Of a DNA stretch of 64,000 bases, positions 1 to 8,749 are shown piece after piece. The notes under the pieces are model-generated. The model saw only the letters and a program-made list of their open reading frames with translations, made no database searches and had not been told where the DNA came from. Both the position numbers and the translations under genes were made by a program. The stretch is from Sinimarinibacterium arenosum (GTDB lineage: Bacteria; Pseudomonadota; Gammaproteobacteria; Nevskiales; Nevskiaceae): NCBI RefSeq assembly GCF_005047655.1, contig NZ_SUKF01000001.1:546745-610744 (forward strand), in the 5' to 3' direction. Each line of letters begins with the position of its first letter. Position 1 is the first letter of the stretch.

Positions 1-42
1 TGACCCGGGGCACGGCGTGCGTCCGCGTTGGCGCTGGCAAGC

Positions 43-831
43 TCAGGCGTGACCTGCGGTTATCGCAGGAGCCGATTCGCCCTGGCGGCCGAGGAAGTGG
101 CGCGCATACCGTGGGTGCAGATCACTTACGTTGAGCAGCATGAAAACGTCAGCGCAGTTGAATTCGCGATCCCAGTAGGCGTCACCGCAGGCCTTGGCGC
201 CAAGGCTCAGGTAGGCCTTGAGCAGCGGCGGCATGCGCGGCTTCTCGGTCGGACGGCTGTCGGCGGCCGGCAGCGGAATGTACGGACGTACGCGCTGCGA
301 ATCCGGCGCGAGATGCTTGCTGCGGATCTGCGCGAGGATCGCGTGAGCCGCTGCACCCCCGTCCTCCAGCCCGATGCTGGCGCAGCCGAACAGGTAGTCA
401 AAGCCTTCGTTGATGATGAACGAAGCGATGCCCTGCCACAGCGTTGCGATCACCGCGCCGTTGCGGAATTCCGGATCGACACAGGTGCGGCCGATTTCCA
501 TCAGGCGCCCCGGCAGTGAGTCGATCATCGCCAGATCGAACTCGCCAGACGAGTAGAAGCCGCCAACCTTGGGTGCACGCTCATCGGTCAGGATGCGGGT
601 GCAGGCGACCACGCGGCCGCTGTCCGGCTCTGTCACCGTCAGGTGGCGGCAGTGCGGATCGTATTGATCGTGATCGATGCCCAGGATTCCGCCATCGATT
701 TGCGCGCCGAGTTCGCCAGCGAAAATGCGGTAGCGCAGCTGCTGCGTTTGCAGGATTTGCTCGGGCGTTTGTGCCAGGCCGACTTCGAAACGCGGTCGAC
801 GCGGCAGGTCACCATCCATCTGTGCGGACAT
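43..831 (-). CDS. OlsB-type GNAT acyltransferase (ornithine lipid synthesis)
   Basis: A 262-residue protein resembling the OlsB/COG3176 acyltransferases, which join a 3-hydroxyacyl chain from acyl-ACP to the alpha-amino group of ornithine, the first step towards phosphate-free ornithine lipids. Family-like stretches include QQLRYRIFAGELGA near the N-terminus, GGFYSSGEFDL in the middle, and EIGRTCVDPEFRNG followed by DYLFGCASIG in the acyl-CoA/ACP fold. The ATG start is supported by GGAG seven bases upstream. No OlsA-like second acyltransferase is visible, but only 42 bases remain beyond the stop codon, so a partner could lie outside the window. The gene stands apart from opgH by 127 bp. Other members of this fold acylate other amines, so the substrate is inferred. 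Confidence 0.75.
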   Translation of the reverse strand: MSAQMDGDLPRRPRFEVGLAQTPEQILQTQQLRYRIFAGELGAQIDGGILGIDHDQYDPHCRHLTVTEPDSGRVVACTRILTDERAPKVGGFYSSGEFDLAMIDSLPGRLMEIGRTCVDPEFRNGAVIATLWQGIASFIINEGFDYLFGCASIGLEDGGAAAHAILAQIRSKHLAPDSQRVRPYIPLPAADSRPTEKPRMPPLLKAYLSLGAKACGDAYWDREFNCADVFMLLNVSDLHPRYARHFLGRQGESAPAITAGHA

Positions 832-958
832 GAGAACACTCCAGTTCTGATGCCACGCACTCTATGAAGCCACTGTAAACACGACATGACGACAGCGTGT
901 CGTTTGTGTGACACGCGCCTCCCAAGCTATCAGGGTTTTCGGCGACGCCGGGCGCTGT

Positions 959-3463
959 TTAGCGCGCGCGCCAGCCGGGATCGGCCAACGGATCGGTCCA
1001 GGCCCGCAGATGGAAACGCGCCATGCTGTGCGGGTCCGACAGTAGCCGGTTGCGTGAGATCTCATCAATCTCGCGCGGGGCCAGGCGAGCGGACTCGTCC
1101 ACGGTCCAGTTGCGCTGCGTCCGTGCCGCAGTCGAAAGGCGCGTGCGGTGATGCTCGGACAGGCACAGCAGGGCATTGATCGCCGGATCACCCACCGCGC
1201 TGTGGAACGCGGGCGGGGGGGCTGCGCGACGCAGGCCGGCGCGCAGCCAGCGCAGTTCCCGCGGTGGAATCGATTCTTCCGGAATCAGGAACAGGCGCGC
1301 ATCGCGGGTGCCGCGACCGAGCCTGACCCGTGAGCTCCAGACCGACAGCGGGATCGCCAATACCAAGCTGCCGGCTACGGGAAGCAGCCACCACAGGAAA
1401 TCCGGGTTGAGCCAGTAGATCGCGCCCAACCAGCACAAACCCAGCACGGTGCCGCCGCCGTGACGCCGCAGGGCGTCGCGCCACAAGGTCTGCGCGTCCT
1501 CGCGTGGAGGCGACTGCCATTTGACCGAGAACCCGGCCATTGCGCTCAGCACGTAGCGCGTATGGAACAGCATGCGGATCGGTGCCAGTGCAGCGGAGAA
1601 CAGCATTTCCAGCACGGTGCTGGCGGCGAGTTTGAAGACGCCACCGTAACCCCGCCACTGATCCGGCTTCAGCACGATCAGCAGCATTGCCAGCAGCTTG
1701 GGCAGCAGCAGCAAGGTCATGGTGCCGCCAAACAGGCGGATCGCCCATTCGGGATGCCAGCTCGGCCAGTTCGGAAACAGCTGGTTGGGTTCGGTGAAGT
1801 ATTGCGGTTCGCCGACCGCGAACACTGCAATCAGCGCGGTGGACAGCAGCAGGAACAGGAACCACAGCGGCGCCGACAGGTAGGCCATCACGCCGGTCAT
1901 GAACACGGCGCGATGTGCGGGGTGTAGGCCTTGGGCAAAGAACAGCCGGAAATTCTGCAGATTGCCCTGGCACCAGCGCTGGTCGCGCTTGAGTTCGTCG
2001 AGCAGGGTCGGCGGCATTTCCTCGTAGGAGCCGGGCAGGTCGTAGGCGATCCACACGCCCCAGCCGGCACGGCGCATCAGTGCCGCCTCGACGAAGTCGT
2101 GGCTCATGATTTCGCCGGACAGGGCGCCGCGACCGGGCAGGCGGCCCAGCGCGCAGTGCTCCATGAACGGCGCCACGCGGATGATCGCGTTGTGTCCCCA
2201 GTAGTGCGATTCGCCCAGCTGCCAGCAGTGCAGGCCGGCGGTAAACAGCGGGCCGTACACGCGTGTGGCGAATTGCTGAATGCGTGAATACAGGGTTTCG
2301 CGTCCGGCCGCGCGCGGCGCGGTCTGGATGATGCCCGCGCCGGGATTCGCCTCCATCAGCTGCACCAGACGCTGCAGGCAATCACCGGACATCACGCTGT
2401 CGGCGTCGAGGATCACCATATAGCGATAGGCGCTGCCCCAGCGGCGGCACCAGTCGGCAATATTCCCGGACTTGCGTTTGATGCGGTGGGTGCGGCGGCG
2501 ATAGAAGATGCGGCCGAAGCCGTCGACATCGCGGCACAGGTTCAGCCATGCATCGATTTCCGCCACGCGAGTATCGGCGTTGTAGCTGTCGCTGAGAATG
2601 AACAGATCAAAGCGGTCGCGCAGGCCTTGACGGCAGATCGAATCCCAGGTCGCACGGACGCCGGCAAATACGCGCACGACATCCTCGTTGCAGATCGGCA
2701 CCAGGATCGCGGTGCGCGCGTTCGCATCGATCGCAGTGTCCGCCGCGGCGCTCGCCGAAATCGCGTAACGATCGCGGCCACGCATGAGCACGAAGAAACC
2801 AAGCACCGCGGTCCAGAAACCGGCGGAAATCCACGCGAACAGCACTGCGTAGATGACCAGAATGGTGATTTCCAGCGGGTGTTGCCCGTGGTAGGGCAGG
2901 ATCGCCGACATGTAATAGGTGGCGACGTAGCTCTGCGCCAGAATCAGCAGGACCAGCAACGCCCGGCGGAATCGGCCGGTCAATTTCCACGGCGTCGCCT
3001 GCGACGGCACAACTTCCGCCGCTTCACGCGCATGCATCTGGCCGCGAACGCCCAGCGCGCGCCGGCGCAGCGCCTGCCACAGGCGCTTGAAGGGATTGTT
3101 GTTCCATGGCACCGGACTCATCGACGCGCGTTGCAACGGCGGGGTCGAGACCAGACGGACCTCTCCCTGGCGGTCGGTGACGATGTAGCGGTCCAGCCCG
3201 TGATCGCCCTTGCGCGGAGTGCCGCTCACATAGGCGCGCAGTCGCGCGGAGGCCGAACGCCGAACGGCATCGGTGTCGCTGCCGTCGCTTTCGCCGGCCA
3301 GTGCATGGTGCACGGCGGAAAACGGTACCTGAGCGGGGTCCGCTGCCTGTGCAGCCTGATGCTGCAGGCTCTGGCGCCTTTGCGGGTCGGGTTCCAGCTG
3401 TTCCAGGTATGCCGCCAACCTCGGTTCGCTGGCTGCCGCCTGGGTCCGCTCAGAGATCGCCAA
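959..3463 (-). CDS. opgH: Osmoregulated periplasmic glucan glucosyltransferase OpgH
   Basis: Inner-membrane GT2 glucosyltransferase (834 aa; the E. coli protein is about 847) that polymerises UDP-glucose into the beta-glucan backbone and moves it to the periplasm. Visible catalytic features are SDSYN (291-295), LDADSV (352-357), the HD pair (455-456) and QRWCQG (495-500). Hydrophobic segments lie around residues 168-190, 200-226 and in several stretches after about 515. The reading frame opens at a TTG inside the end of opgG, giving a 14-bp overlap, so the two genes are translationally coupled. No ATG precedes the conserved VHHAL region, so the exact start is uncertain. The family call is firm because similarity to E. 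coli OpgH runs along the full length. Confidence 0.95.
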   Translation of the reverse strand: MAISERTQAAASEPRLAAYLEQLEPDPQRRQSLQHQAAQAADPAQVPFSAVHHALAGESDGSDTDAVRRSASARLRAYVSGTPRKGDHGLDRYIVTDRQGEVRLVSTPPLQRASMSPVPWNNNPFKRLWQALRRRALGVRGQMHAREAAEVVPSQATPWKLTGRFRRALLVLLILAQSYVATYYMSAILPYHGQHPLEITILVIYAVLFAWISAGFWTAVLGFFVLMRGRDRYAISASAAADTAIDANARTAILVPICNEDVVRVFAGVRATWDSICRQGLRDRFDLFILSDSYNADTRVAEIDAWLNLCRDVDGFGRIFYRRRTHRIKRKSGNIADWCRRWGSAYRYMVILDADSVMSGDCLQRLVQLMEANPGAGIIQTAPRAAGRETLYSRIQQFATRVYGPLFTAGLHCWQLGESHYWGHNAIIRVAPFMEHCALGRLPGRGALSGEIMSHDFVEAALMRRAGWGVWIAYDLPGSYEEMPPTLLDELKRDQRWCQGNLQNFRLFFAQGLHPAHRAVFMTGVMAYLSAPLWFLFLLLSTALIAVFAVGEPQYFTEPNQLFPNWPSWHPEWAIRLFGGTMTLLLLPKLLAMLLIVLKPDQWRGYGGVFKLAASTVLEMLFSAALAPIRMLFHTRYVLSAMAGFSVKWQSPPREDAQTLWRDALRRHGGGTVLGLCWLGAIYWLNPDFLWWLLPVAGSLVLAIPLSVWSSRVRLGRGTRDARLFLIPEESIPPRELRWLRAGLRRAAPPPAFHSAVGDPAINALLCLSEHHRTRLSTAARTQRNWTVDESARLAPREIDEISRNRLLSDPHSMARFHLRAWTDPLADPGWRAR

Positions 3464-4982
3464 GGCGGCGCGCCGTCGATGCAGCGGGCAGGACGTATGC
3501 CCAGGTTTCCGAGATGTTGCGCTCGCCGTCGGTCAGCACCGCGCGCATCTCAAGCGGTTTGGACTCGTCCGTGCGCCGGATCCGCAGGCTCAGGCGCCAG
3601 CCGCCGGTGACATCGTTACGGTAGGCCTGGCGTTCCAGCAGCTCACCGCCGTCGCCGATCCAGACGCCGGGAACAATTTTGGCGTCGGCGGGCAGATCAG
3701 TCAGAGGACCGCCGGCGAAGTCGATATGGAAGCGTAGCGAATCGTCGGCGTCCTTGACCCAGCCGTGACCGCGCCGGGTCTGTTCGGCACGTGCAAGATC
3801 CGGATGGTGTTCGGGATTCAGCTGCCAGTACAGGTCGTAGTTAAACGCGACGCTGTCGCCGGCCTGTGGCGCGCGCTCCGGTACCCAATAGGCAACGATG
3901 TTGTCGTTGGTTTCGTCCGGGGTCGGAATCATGACCAGCTCGACCCGGCCCTTGCCCCATTCACCCTTGGGTTCGACCCAGGCACTGGGACGGGTTTCGT
4001 AGCGCGCTTCGAGATCTTCGTAGTGTCCGAAATCGCGGTCGCGCTGCAGCAGTCCGAAACCGCGCGGGTTGGTGGTGCCGAACGAGGTGATCAGCAGGCG
4101 GCGCGGATTGACCAGCGGGCGCCAAACCCATTCCTGATCGGTGTGCACCAGCAGACCGTCGGAGTCGTGTACTTCGGGACGGTAGTCCTCGACTGGCGCC
4201 GGCTGATTCTCGCCGTACATGAACATGCTGGTCAGCGCGCCGATGCCGATCTTGTTGACCTGGCTGCGGAAGAACAGCTTGCAGCTGACCTCGACACGGG
4301 TGTCCTCGCCCGGGCGTACCTTGAAGCGATAGGCGCCAGTCAGGCGCTGGGAGTCGAGCAGCGCATAGATCGTCAACTGGTGATCTTCGGCGCGTGGCCA
4401 TTCGATCCAGAACTCGGTGAACGACGGAAACTCTTCGCCGGTGAGTTCGCCGGTGTCCACTGCCAGCCCGCGCGCCGACAGGCCATAGCGCTGCCCTTTG
4501 CCCAGCGCGCGGAAATAGCTCGCGCCCTGGAATACGATCAGCTCGTCCTTGTAGGCGTCGCTGTTTAGCGGGTAGTGCACGCGGAAGCCGGCAAAGCCCA
4601 GATCCTTGAGCTCGTCGACATTGATCTGATTCTTGCCGTAGTCGAAGTCGCGCGAGTCATAGCGCAATGGCTTCACGCCATCGGCGGTGACGAGGTTGAG
4701 GCGGATCGCACGGTCGTAGTAGCGGCCGGGATGCAGCAGCTGGATCTCGAACGGGATGCGCGTGCCGCGCCAAATTGCATGATCAGGGCGGAAGCGGATA
4801 TCACGGTACTGATCGTAGTTCAGGTTCGCCAGCGTCGGCGGCAGCTTGACCTCGGGCTTCTCATACGGCTTTTCAGCCAGCTTGGACGCTTTCTTGGCAA
4901 CATCGTCGAGATCGAATGCCTGGGCTGGCAGCGCCAGCAGCAGGACCGCAAGAACGAAAAAGCGACGCAGGATGGCCGGCAT
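3450..4982 (-). CDS. opgG: Periplasmic glucan biosynthesis protein OpgG
   Basis: Periplasmic OpgG/OpgD-family protein (510 aa from the chosen ATG; E. coli OpgG is 511) needed for backbone synthesis or branching of osmoregulated periplasmic glucans made by OpgH. A clear Sec signal peptide, MPAILRRFFVLAVLLLALPA followed by QA, is followed by the family opening FDLDDVAKKAS. Conserved features include the YDQYRDIRF and FGTTNPRGFGLLQRDRDF stretches. An in-frame TTG seven codons upstream (5003) is possible, but the ATG gives the better signal peptide; neither has an obvious ribosome-binding site. The 3' end overlaps opgH. The 76 bp to the next gene downstream of rnt should carry the opgGH promoter; a CATACT hexamer is present there without a convincing -35. 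Confidence 0.95.
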   Translation of the reverse strand: MPAILRRFFVLAVLLLALPAQAFDLDDVAKKASKLAEKPYEKPEVKLPPTLANLNYDQYRDIRFRPDHAIWRGTRIPFEIQLLHPGRYYDRAIRLNLVTADGVKPLRYDSRDFDYGKNQINVDELKDLGFAGFRVHYPLNSDAYKDELIVFQGASYFRALGKGQRYGLSARGLAVDTGELTGEEFPSFTEFWIEWPRAEDHQLTIYALLDSQRLTGAYRFKVRPGEDTRVEVSCKLFFRSQVNKIGIGALTSMFMYGENQPAPVEDYRPEVHDSDGLLVHTDQEWVWRPLVNPRRLLITSFGTTNPRGFGLLQRDRDFGHYEDLEARYETRPSAWVEPKGEWGKGRVELVMIPTPDETNDNIVAYWVPERAPQAGDSVAFNYDLYWQLNPEHHPDLARAEQTRRGHGWVKDADDSLRFHIDFAGGPLTDLPADAKIVPGVWIGDGGELLERQAYRNDVTGGWRLSLRIRRTDESKPLEMRAVLTDGERNISETWAYVLPAASTARRLGDL

Positions 4983-5058
4983 GGGTGTGGATAGGTCGGG
5001 CAATAGTCAAGTTTCAGAACAGCAAGTATGCCTCTGTTACAGGGCACTGCGCCAAGCA

Positions 5059-6204
5059 TTAATGACCGGGCACAGCCTGTACGCCCAGCCGGACGCGGTA
5101 GACCGGATACGGGGCGTGTGCGGCAATCGAGGACGGTAGCTGGCCGAGCACATGCTGCAGGCTCGAACAACTAATGTAGAGCCAGCCATCTGTACCGAAG
5201 CTGAATCCGTCAGGCCAGCGCAGGCGCTCGCTCTGCAGCAATGTGGCCATCGACCCGTCCGGGCGCAGCTCGACGATCGCCGAATGCTCCAGATCCGACA
5301 GGTAGATCGTGCCGGCGTTGTCGATGGTGAGTCCGTCGGTCATGGTCTTGGGCGCAAACACTTCAACCCTGCCGGCCAGCGTGGCGGCATCGATGCGCGG
5401 GTCGCGCAGCGACGCGGTGCGGATTCGGTACAGATTCAGGTCGGTCACCGGAGCGAAGTACAGCCACTCGCCGTCGCGGTCCAGTACGATCGAATCCACT
5501 CCAGGGCGAATGGCGATCAGGCCGAACAGCTCCATCCGGCGACCCTGGACGGTGGGTACGTACAGGTCCGGCAGGACCGCGGGATGCTGATCCAGCAGGC
5601 GCCGCGAATGGCGTGCTGCAACGTCATAGACGATCAATGCCGGGCGCTTGCCGAAAAAACTGGCGTCGGCGATGTAGACCCATTGGCCGTCCGGCGATAC
5701 CTGAAAATCGTTCAGGTGCGAACCGAGGCCGGCGATCTCGCGAGGAAATTCGAACTCGTGCACGACCTCGCCGTGGGTCAGATCGAAAGCCAGCAGACGC
5801 GCGGGATGCAGGCCGTGCTGGCCGTTGTCCAAGGTCCACAGGCGGTTCTGGCGGTCGATGCGCAGCGACAGCACGTCGCGGAAGTGCCGGGGTGCGGTGT
5901 TGGCCTGCTGGAATTCGGCCGAAGGCCAGGGCTGCATGCGGCCGTCGACCAACTCGACCACGCTCCACTTTGGGTGTGCTTCCGGATGCAACGTGACGAA
6001 CACGCGCCCGTCGGCGGAAACCGCGATGTTCCCCGGCGGCGTTGGCAGTTCTGCGACGACCTCCAGCGCGGATTCCGGAAGGCGCGGTTCTCCCGTATGG
6101 CGGTCGGGAAAATCGCCGCCGCCGCCGTACTGCCACCTCAGGGTGCCCGCCACGCCGCCGAGCAGAATCACAAGAACGATGACGGCTTTGATCAAAGCGC
6201 GCAT
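5059..6204 (-). CDS. Yellow/major-royal-jelly-family beta-propeller protein
   Basis: A 381-residue protein with an N-terminal membrane anchor or uncleaved signal (residues 5-25, ALIKAVIVLVILLGGVAGTL) followed by repeated propeller blades such as IAVSADGRVFVTLHP, DFQVSPDGQWVYIADASF and LTIDNAGTIYLSDLEH. These match the bacterial MRJP/yellow family (SMP-30/gluconolaconase-like six-bladed propellers). Bacterial members have no agreed reaction; some are annotated as gluconolactonase- or dopachrome-related. It starts 13 bp after the rnt stop codon on the same strand and is probably cotranscribed with rnt, although no functional link is apparent. It probably faces the periplasm. Confidence 0.8.
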   Translation of the reverse strand: MRALIKAVIVLVILLGGVAGTLRWQYGGGGDFPDRHTGEPRLPESALEVVAELPTPPGNIAVSADGRVFVTLHPEAHPKWSVVELVDGRMQPWPSAEFQQANTAPRHFRDVLSLRIDRQNRLWTLDNGQHGLHPARLLAFDLTHGEVVHEFEFPREIAGLGSHLNDFQVSPDGQWVYIADASFFGKRPALIVYDVAARHSRRLLDQHPAVLPDLYVPTVQGRRMELFGLIAIRPGVDSIVLDRDGEWLYFAPVTDLNLYRIRTASLRDPRIDAATLAGRVEVFAPKTMTDGLTIDNAGTIYLSDLEHSAIVELRPDGSMATLLQSERLRWPDGFSFGTDGWLYISCSSLQHVLGQLPSSIAAHAPYPVYRVRLGVQAVPGH

Positions 6205-6217
6205 GGCCGGCTCGGGA

Positions 6218-6874
6218 TCAGGGGTCGGCGGGAGAGTTGCGCGCCTGGCTGAACTCGTCGTAAAGCGGGCGCATGCGATTGACTAGCAGGCAATAGAGGT
6301 CCGCCGTGCTCTCGGCATCGTAGATGGCCGAATGCGCCGCTTCCGCGTCGTAGCCCAGCCCGGTGGCCTGTAGTGCGCGCGCCAGCACCGTCTGCCCCAG
6401 TGCGGCGCCGGCCAGGGTGGCCGTGTCGAACACGCTGAACGGATGGAACGGGCAGCGCTTGGTCGCGGTGCGCTCGACCGCAGCATTCACGAAGCCGAGA
6501 TCGAAGTGGGCGTTGTGCCCCACCAGAATCGCGCGTGTACACCCGTTTTCGGACACGGCTTTGCGAATTGGCCGGAACACGTGATCCAGCGCCTCGCGTT
6601 CGGGCAGTGCCAGCCGCAGTGGATTGTCGATCCGGATGCCGTTGACCTCCAGCGCCGCCGCTTCGATGTTGGCGCCGGGAAACGGTTCGACGTGCGCGAA
6701 TACGGTCTGTCGGCGTACCAGCGTGCCGTCCTCCTCCACCCCGAGGATCACCGCAGCGATCTCGAGCAGCGCGTCGGTGCGCGAATTGAATCCGCCGGTT
6801 TCGACGTCGACAACCACCGGCAGAAAGCCGCGGAAACGGTGACCAACTTTGGTTTTGGGTGCGGAAGAGTCCAT
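6218..6874 (-). CDS. rnt: Ribonuclease T
   Basis: DEDDh-family 3'-5' exoribonuclease (218 aa) that trims tRNA CCA ends and the 3' ends of 5S and 23S rRNA and other stable RNAs. All five acidic/His positions are visible: D23 and E25 in [19 protein letters not shown]125 in [11 protein letters not shown]181 and D186 in [14 protein letters not shown]. The NGIRIDNP and FGHN-type blocks are typical of RNase T rather than DNA polymerase epsilon homologues. The gene is divergent from argG. A TATAAC -10-like hexamer lies at 6895-6900 on the minus strand, about 20 bases before the ATG. It probably leads a two-gene unit with the downstream yellow-type gene. Confidence 0.95.
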   Translation of the reverse strand: MDSSAPKTKVGHRFRGFLPVVVDVETGGFNSRTDALLEIAAVILGVEEDGTLVRRQTVFAHVEPFPGANIEAAALEVNGIRIDNPLRLALPEREALDHVFRPIRKAVSENGCTRAILVGHNAHFDLGFVNAAVERTATKRCPFHPFSVFDTATLAGAALGQTVLARALQATGLGYDAEAAHSAIYDAESTADLYCLLVNRMRPLYDEFSQARNSPADP

Positions 6875-6958
6875 GAGCGCGGGGTCGTAGTAGCGTTATA
6901 GGATATCCGGAATCACCCGCCGGGTCGGTTCGCGGCCCCGCAGCGGCACCGCGGGACA

Positions 6959-6964
6959 TATAAT
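6959..6964 (+). promoter_or_regulatory. argG -10 element
   Basis: A perfect TATAAT hexamer 53 bases before the argG ATG in a GC-rich surround. No good -35 is seen 16-18 bp upstream. No ArgR-like operator is obvious nearby. Confidence 0.6.
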
Positions 6965-6973
6965 CTCGCCCCC

Positions 6974-6992
6974 CGCGCCGATCGTCGGCGCG
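6974..6992 (+). other. Hairpin in the argG leader
   Basis: A perfect 8-bp stem, CGCGCCGA and TCGGCGCG, closes a three-base TCG loop between the TATAAT and the ribosome-binding AGGG of argG. It falls inside the expected 5' untranslated RNA. It could affect RNA stability or initiation, but no terminator T-run follows. Confidence 0.5.
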
Positions 6993-7017
6993 ACCGTCCA
7001 ATCGCAGGGTTTTACCT

Positions 7018-8241
7018 ATGAGCAAGCAGGGCTCGGCCGTGCGCAAGATTGCGCTGGCCTATTCCGGTGGTCTGGATACTTCGGTCATTCTCAAGTGGCT
7101 GCAGGATGTCTATCAGGCCGAAGTCGTCACCTTCACCGCCGATATCGGTCAGGGCGAGGAGCTCGACTCGGTGCGGCCGAAAGCGCAGCAGTTTGGCGTC
7201 AAGGAAATCTTCATTGACGACCTGCGCGAAGAATTCGTGCGCGATTTCGTGTTCCCGATGTTTCGCGCCAATGCCGTCTATGAAGGCGAGTATCTGCTTG
7301 GCACTTCGATCGCTCGACCGCTGATCGCCAAACGCCTGGTCGACATCGCACGGGAAACCGGATGTGATGCCATCGCCCATGGCGCCACCGGCAAGGGCAA
7401 CGATCAGGTCCGGTTCGAGCTCGGTGCATACGCGCTCTGGCCCGAGGCCAAGGTGATCGCGCCGTGGCGCGAGTGGGACCTGAACTCGCGCGAAAAGCTG
7501 CTGGCCTATGCCGAGACGCACGGCATTCCCATCGCCAAGAAGAAGGACGGCGGCTCGCCGTACTCGATGGACGCCAATGCGCTGCATATCTCCTATGAAG
7601 GGGGCGGCCTGGAGGATCCGTGGTGGTGCCCGCCGGATGACATCTGGCGCCTGACGGCCAACCCTGAAGACGCGCCGGACGAAGCTGAGATCGTCACGAT
7701 CACGTTCGATCGTGGTGACGCAGTGGCCGTCAACGGCCAGCCGCTGAGTCCTTTCGGCGTGCTGGACGCGCTGAACCGACTCGGTGGCCGTCACGGCATC
7801 GGCAGGCTCGACATCGTCGAGAACCGCTACGTCGGCATCAAGTCGCGAGGCTGCTACGAAACACCGGGAGGCACCATTCTGCTGAAGGCCCACCGGGCGA
7901 TCGAGTCCCTGTGCCTTGATCGCGAACAGGCTCACCTGAAGGATGAGATGATGCCGCGCTATGCGCATCTGATCTACAACGGCTACTGGTTCTCTCCGGA
8001 ACGCCGGGCACTGCAGGCTCTGATTGATGACACCCAGCAGCGGGTCAATGGCGAGGTGCGTCTGAAGCTGTTCAAGGGCAGCGTCTACAACGCCGGACGG
8101 CGCTCGGACGATTCCCTGTTCGACGCGACCCTGTCGACCTTCGAGGACGATCGCGGCGCCTACAACCAGAAGGATGCCGAGGGCTTCATCCGTCTGAACG
8201 GGCTGCGCCTGCGCACCTCGGCCAAGCGCGATCAGCGATAA
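7018..8241 (+). CDS. argG: Argininosuccinate synthase
   Basis: Cytoplasmic enzyme (407 aa) joining citrulline and aspartate with ATP to form argininosuccinate, the penultimate step of arginine synthesis. The PP-loop AYSGGLDTS is at residues 14-22. Further family stretches include [15 protein letters not shown]-like [17 protein letters not shown] near the middle and [13 protein letters not shown] later. The ATG has AGGG eight bases upstream. It is transcribed alone, divergent from rnt; argJ, another arginine gene, lies about 40 kb away. The last codons and the stop are copied 141 bp downstream (see the repeat entry). Confidence 0.97.
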   Translation: MSKQGSAVRKIALAYSGGLDTSVILKWLQDVYQAEVVTFTADIGQGEELDSVRPKAQQFGVKEIFIDDLREEFVRDFVFPMFRANAVYEGEYLLGTSIARPLIAKRLVDIARETGCDAIAHGATGKGNDQVRFELGAYALWPEAKVIAPWREWDLNSREKLLAYAETHGIPIAKKKDGGSPYSMDANALHISYEGGGLEDPWWCPPDDIWRLTANPEDAPDEAEIVTITFDRGDAVAVNGQPLSPFGVLDALNRLGGRHGIGRLDIVENRYVGIKSRGCYETPGGTILLKAHRAIESLCLDREQAHLKDEMMPRYAHLIYNGYWFSPERRALQALIDDTQQRVNGEVRLKLFKGSVYNAGRRSDDSLFDATLSTFEDDRGAYNQKDAEGFIRLNGLRLRTSAKRDQR

Positions 8242-8258
8242 GTTCTAACGTGGTGAGT

Positions 8259-8288
8259 CCTGCGCACCGTTTCCCTGCGCAGGCTTTT
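8259..8288 (+). terminator. argG intrinsic terminator, first copy
   Basis: CCTGCGCA (8259-8266) pairs with TGCGCAGG (8276-8283) over a nine-base loop, followed by CTTTT, 18 bases after the argG stop codon. The T-run is short, so efficiency is uncertain. Confidence 0.65.
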
Positions 8289-8305
8289 CACGCCTCCCGC
8301 ACCCA

Positions 8306-8331
8306 CCTGTACCGGGCGCGCCCGGTACAGG
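8306..8331. repeat. 26-bp perfect palindrome in the first argG repeat unit
   Basis: The sequence reads CCTGTACCGGGCG followed by its exact reverse complement. The counterpart in the second unit (8447-8472) has three changes near the centre and right half that leave two G-T type pairs and one mismatch in RNA. No T-run follows, so it does not look like a terminator; it could be an extragenic palindrome or a protein site. Confidence 0.8.
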
Positions 8332-8399
8332 GCACCGTGTCGGCGTGATCCGCGCACCGCAGCCAAGCGCGATCAGCGATAAGTTCTAACGTGGTGAGT

Positions 8400-8429
8400 C
8401 CTGCGCAGCGTTTCCCTGCGCAGGCTTTT
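8400..8429 (+). terminator. argG intrinsic terminator, second copy
   Basis: The same eight-base-pair stem and CTTTT as at 8259, carried by the duplicated unit, with one change in the loop. Two terminators in series would strengthen separation of argG from the HiPIP gene. Confidence 0.55.
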
Positions 8430-8749
8430 CACGCCTCCCGCACCCACCTGTGCCGGGCGTACCCGGTACAGGGCACCGTGTCGGCGTGATCCGCACATCT
8501 CTCTCGATTGATCAGCGCGACGCTCTGGAACAGAGTTCGGATTGCCCGATGAGGCGCCCGGTTCCTGAATGCCAGATGAACCTGAAGGGCTGTGCCCGCT
8601 GACAAAGCGCCGTTCGTCAGATACTCCCCCCAGTTCCCCGCTTTGGGTGCCGATTTGTGACGCGGCGTTGATGTGAATCAGGTTAGGATTCGGTCCGGCG
8701 GCGTATAGTGCCGTCATTAGCCAGCCATTGATCGAAGAAGAGGCCAGCC

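Larger units (their letters stand above)
8211..8497 (+). repeat. Tandem duplication of the argG 3' end, 141-bp unit
   Basis: Two head-to-tail copies, 8211-8351 and 8352-8497. The first begins inside argG, so the second repeats the coding tail (Arg-Thr-Ala-Ala-Lys-Arg-Asp-Gln-Arg-stop against Arg-Thr-Ser-Ala-... in the gene) plus about 110 bp of downstream DNA. From base 8221 on I count five mismatches in about 136 bases. A shared GATCAGCG at 8510, 139 bp after the second copy's own, hints at a decayed third copy. Each unit carries a terminator-like stem and a 26-bp palindrome, listed separately. Confidence 0.95.

Noticed and set aside
1188-2381. Long open frame (about 400 codons) on the minus strand within opgH
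   Set aside because: It is the shifted frame of a high-GC gene, full of Arg/Ala/Pro without any family motif; opgH is unambiguous.
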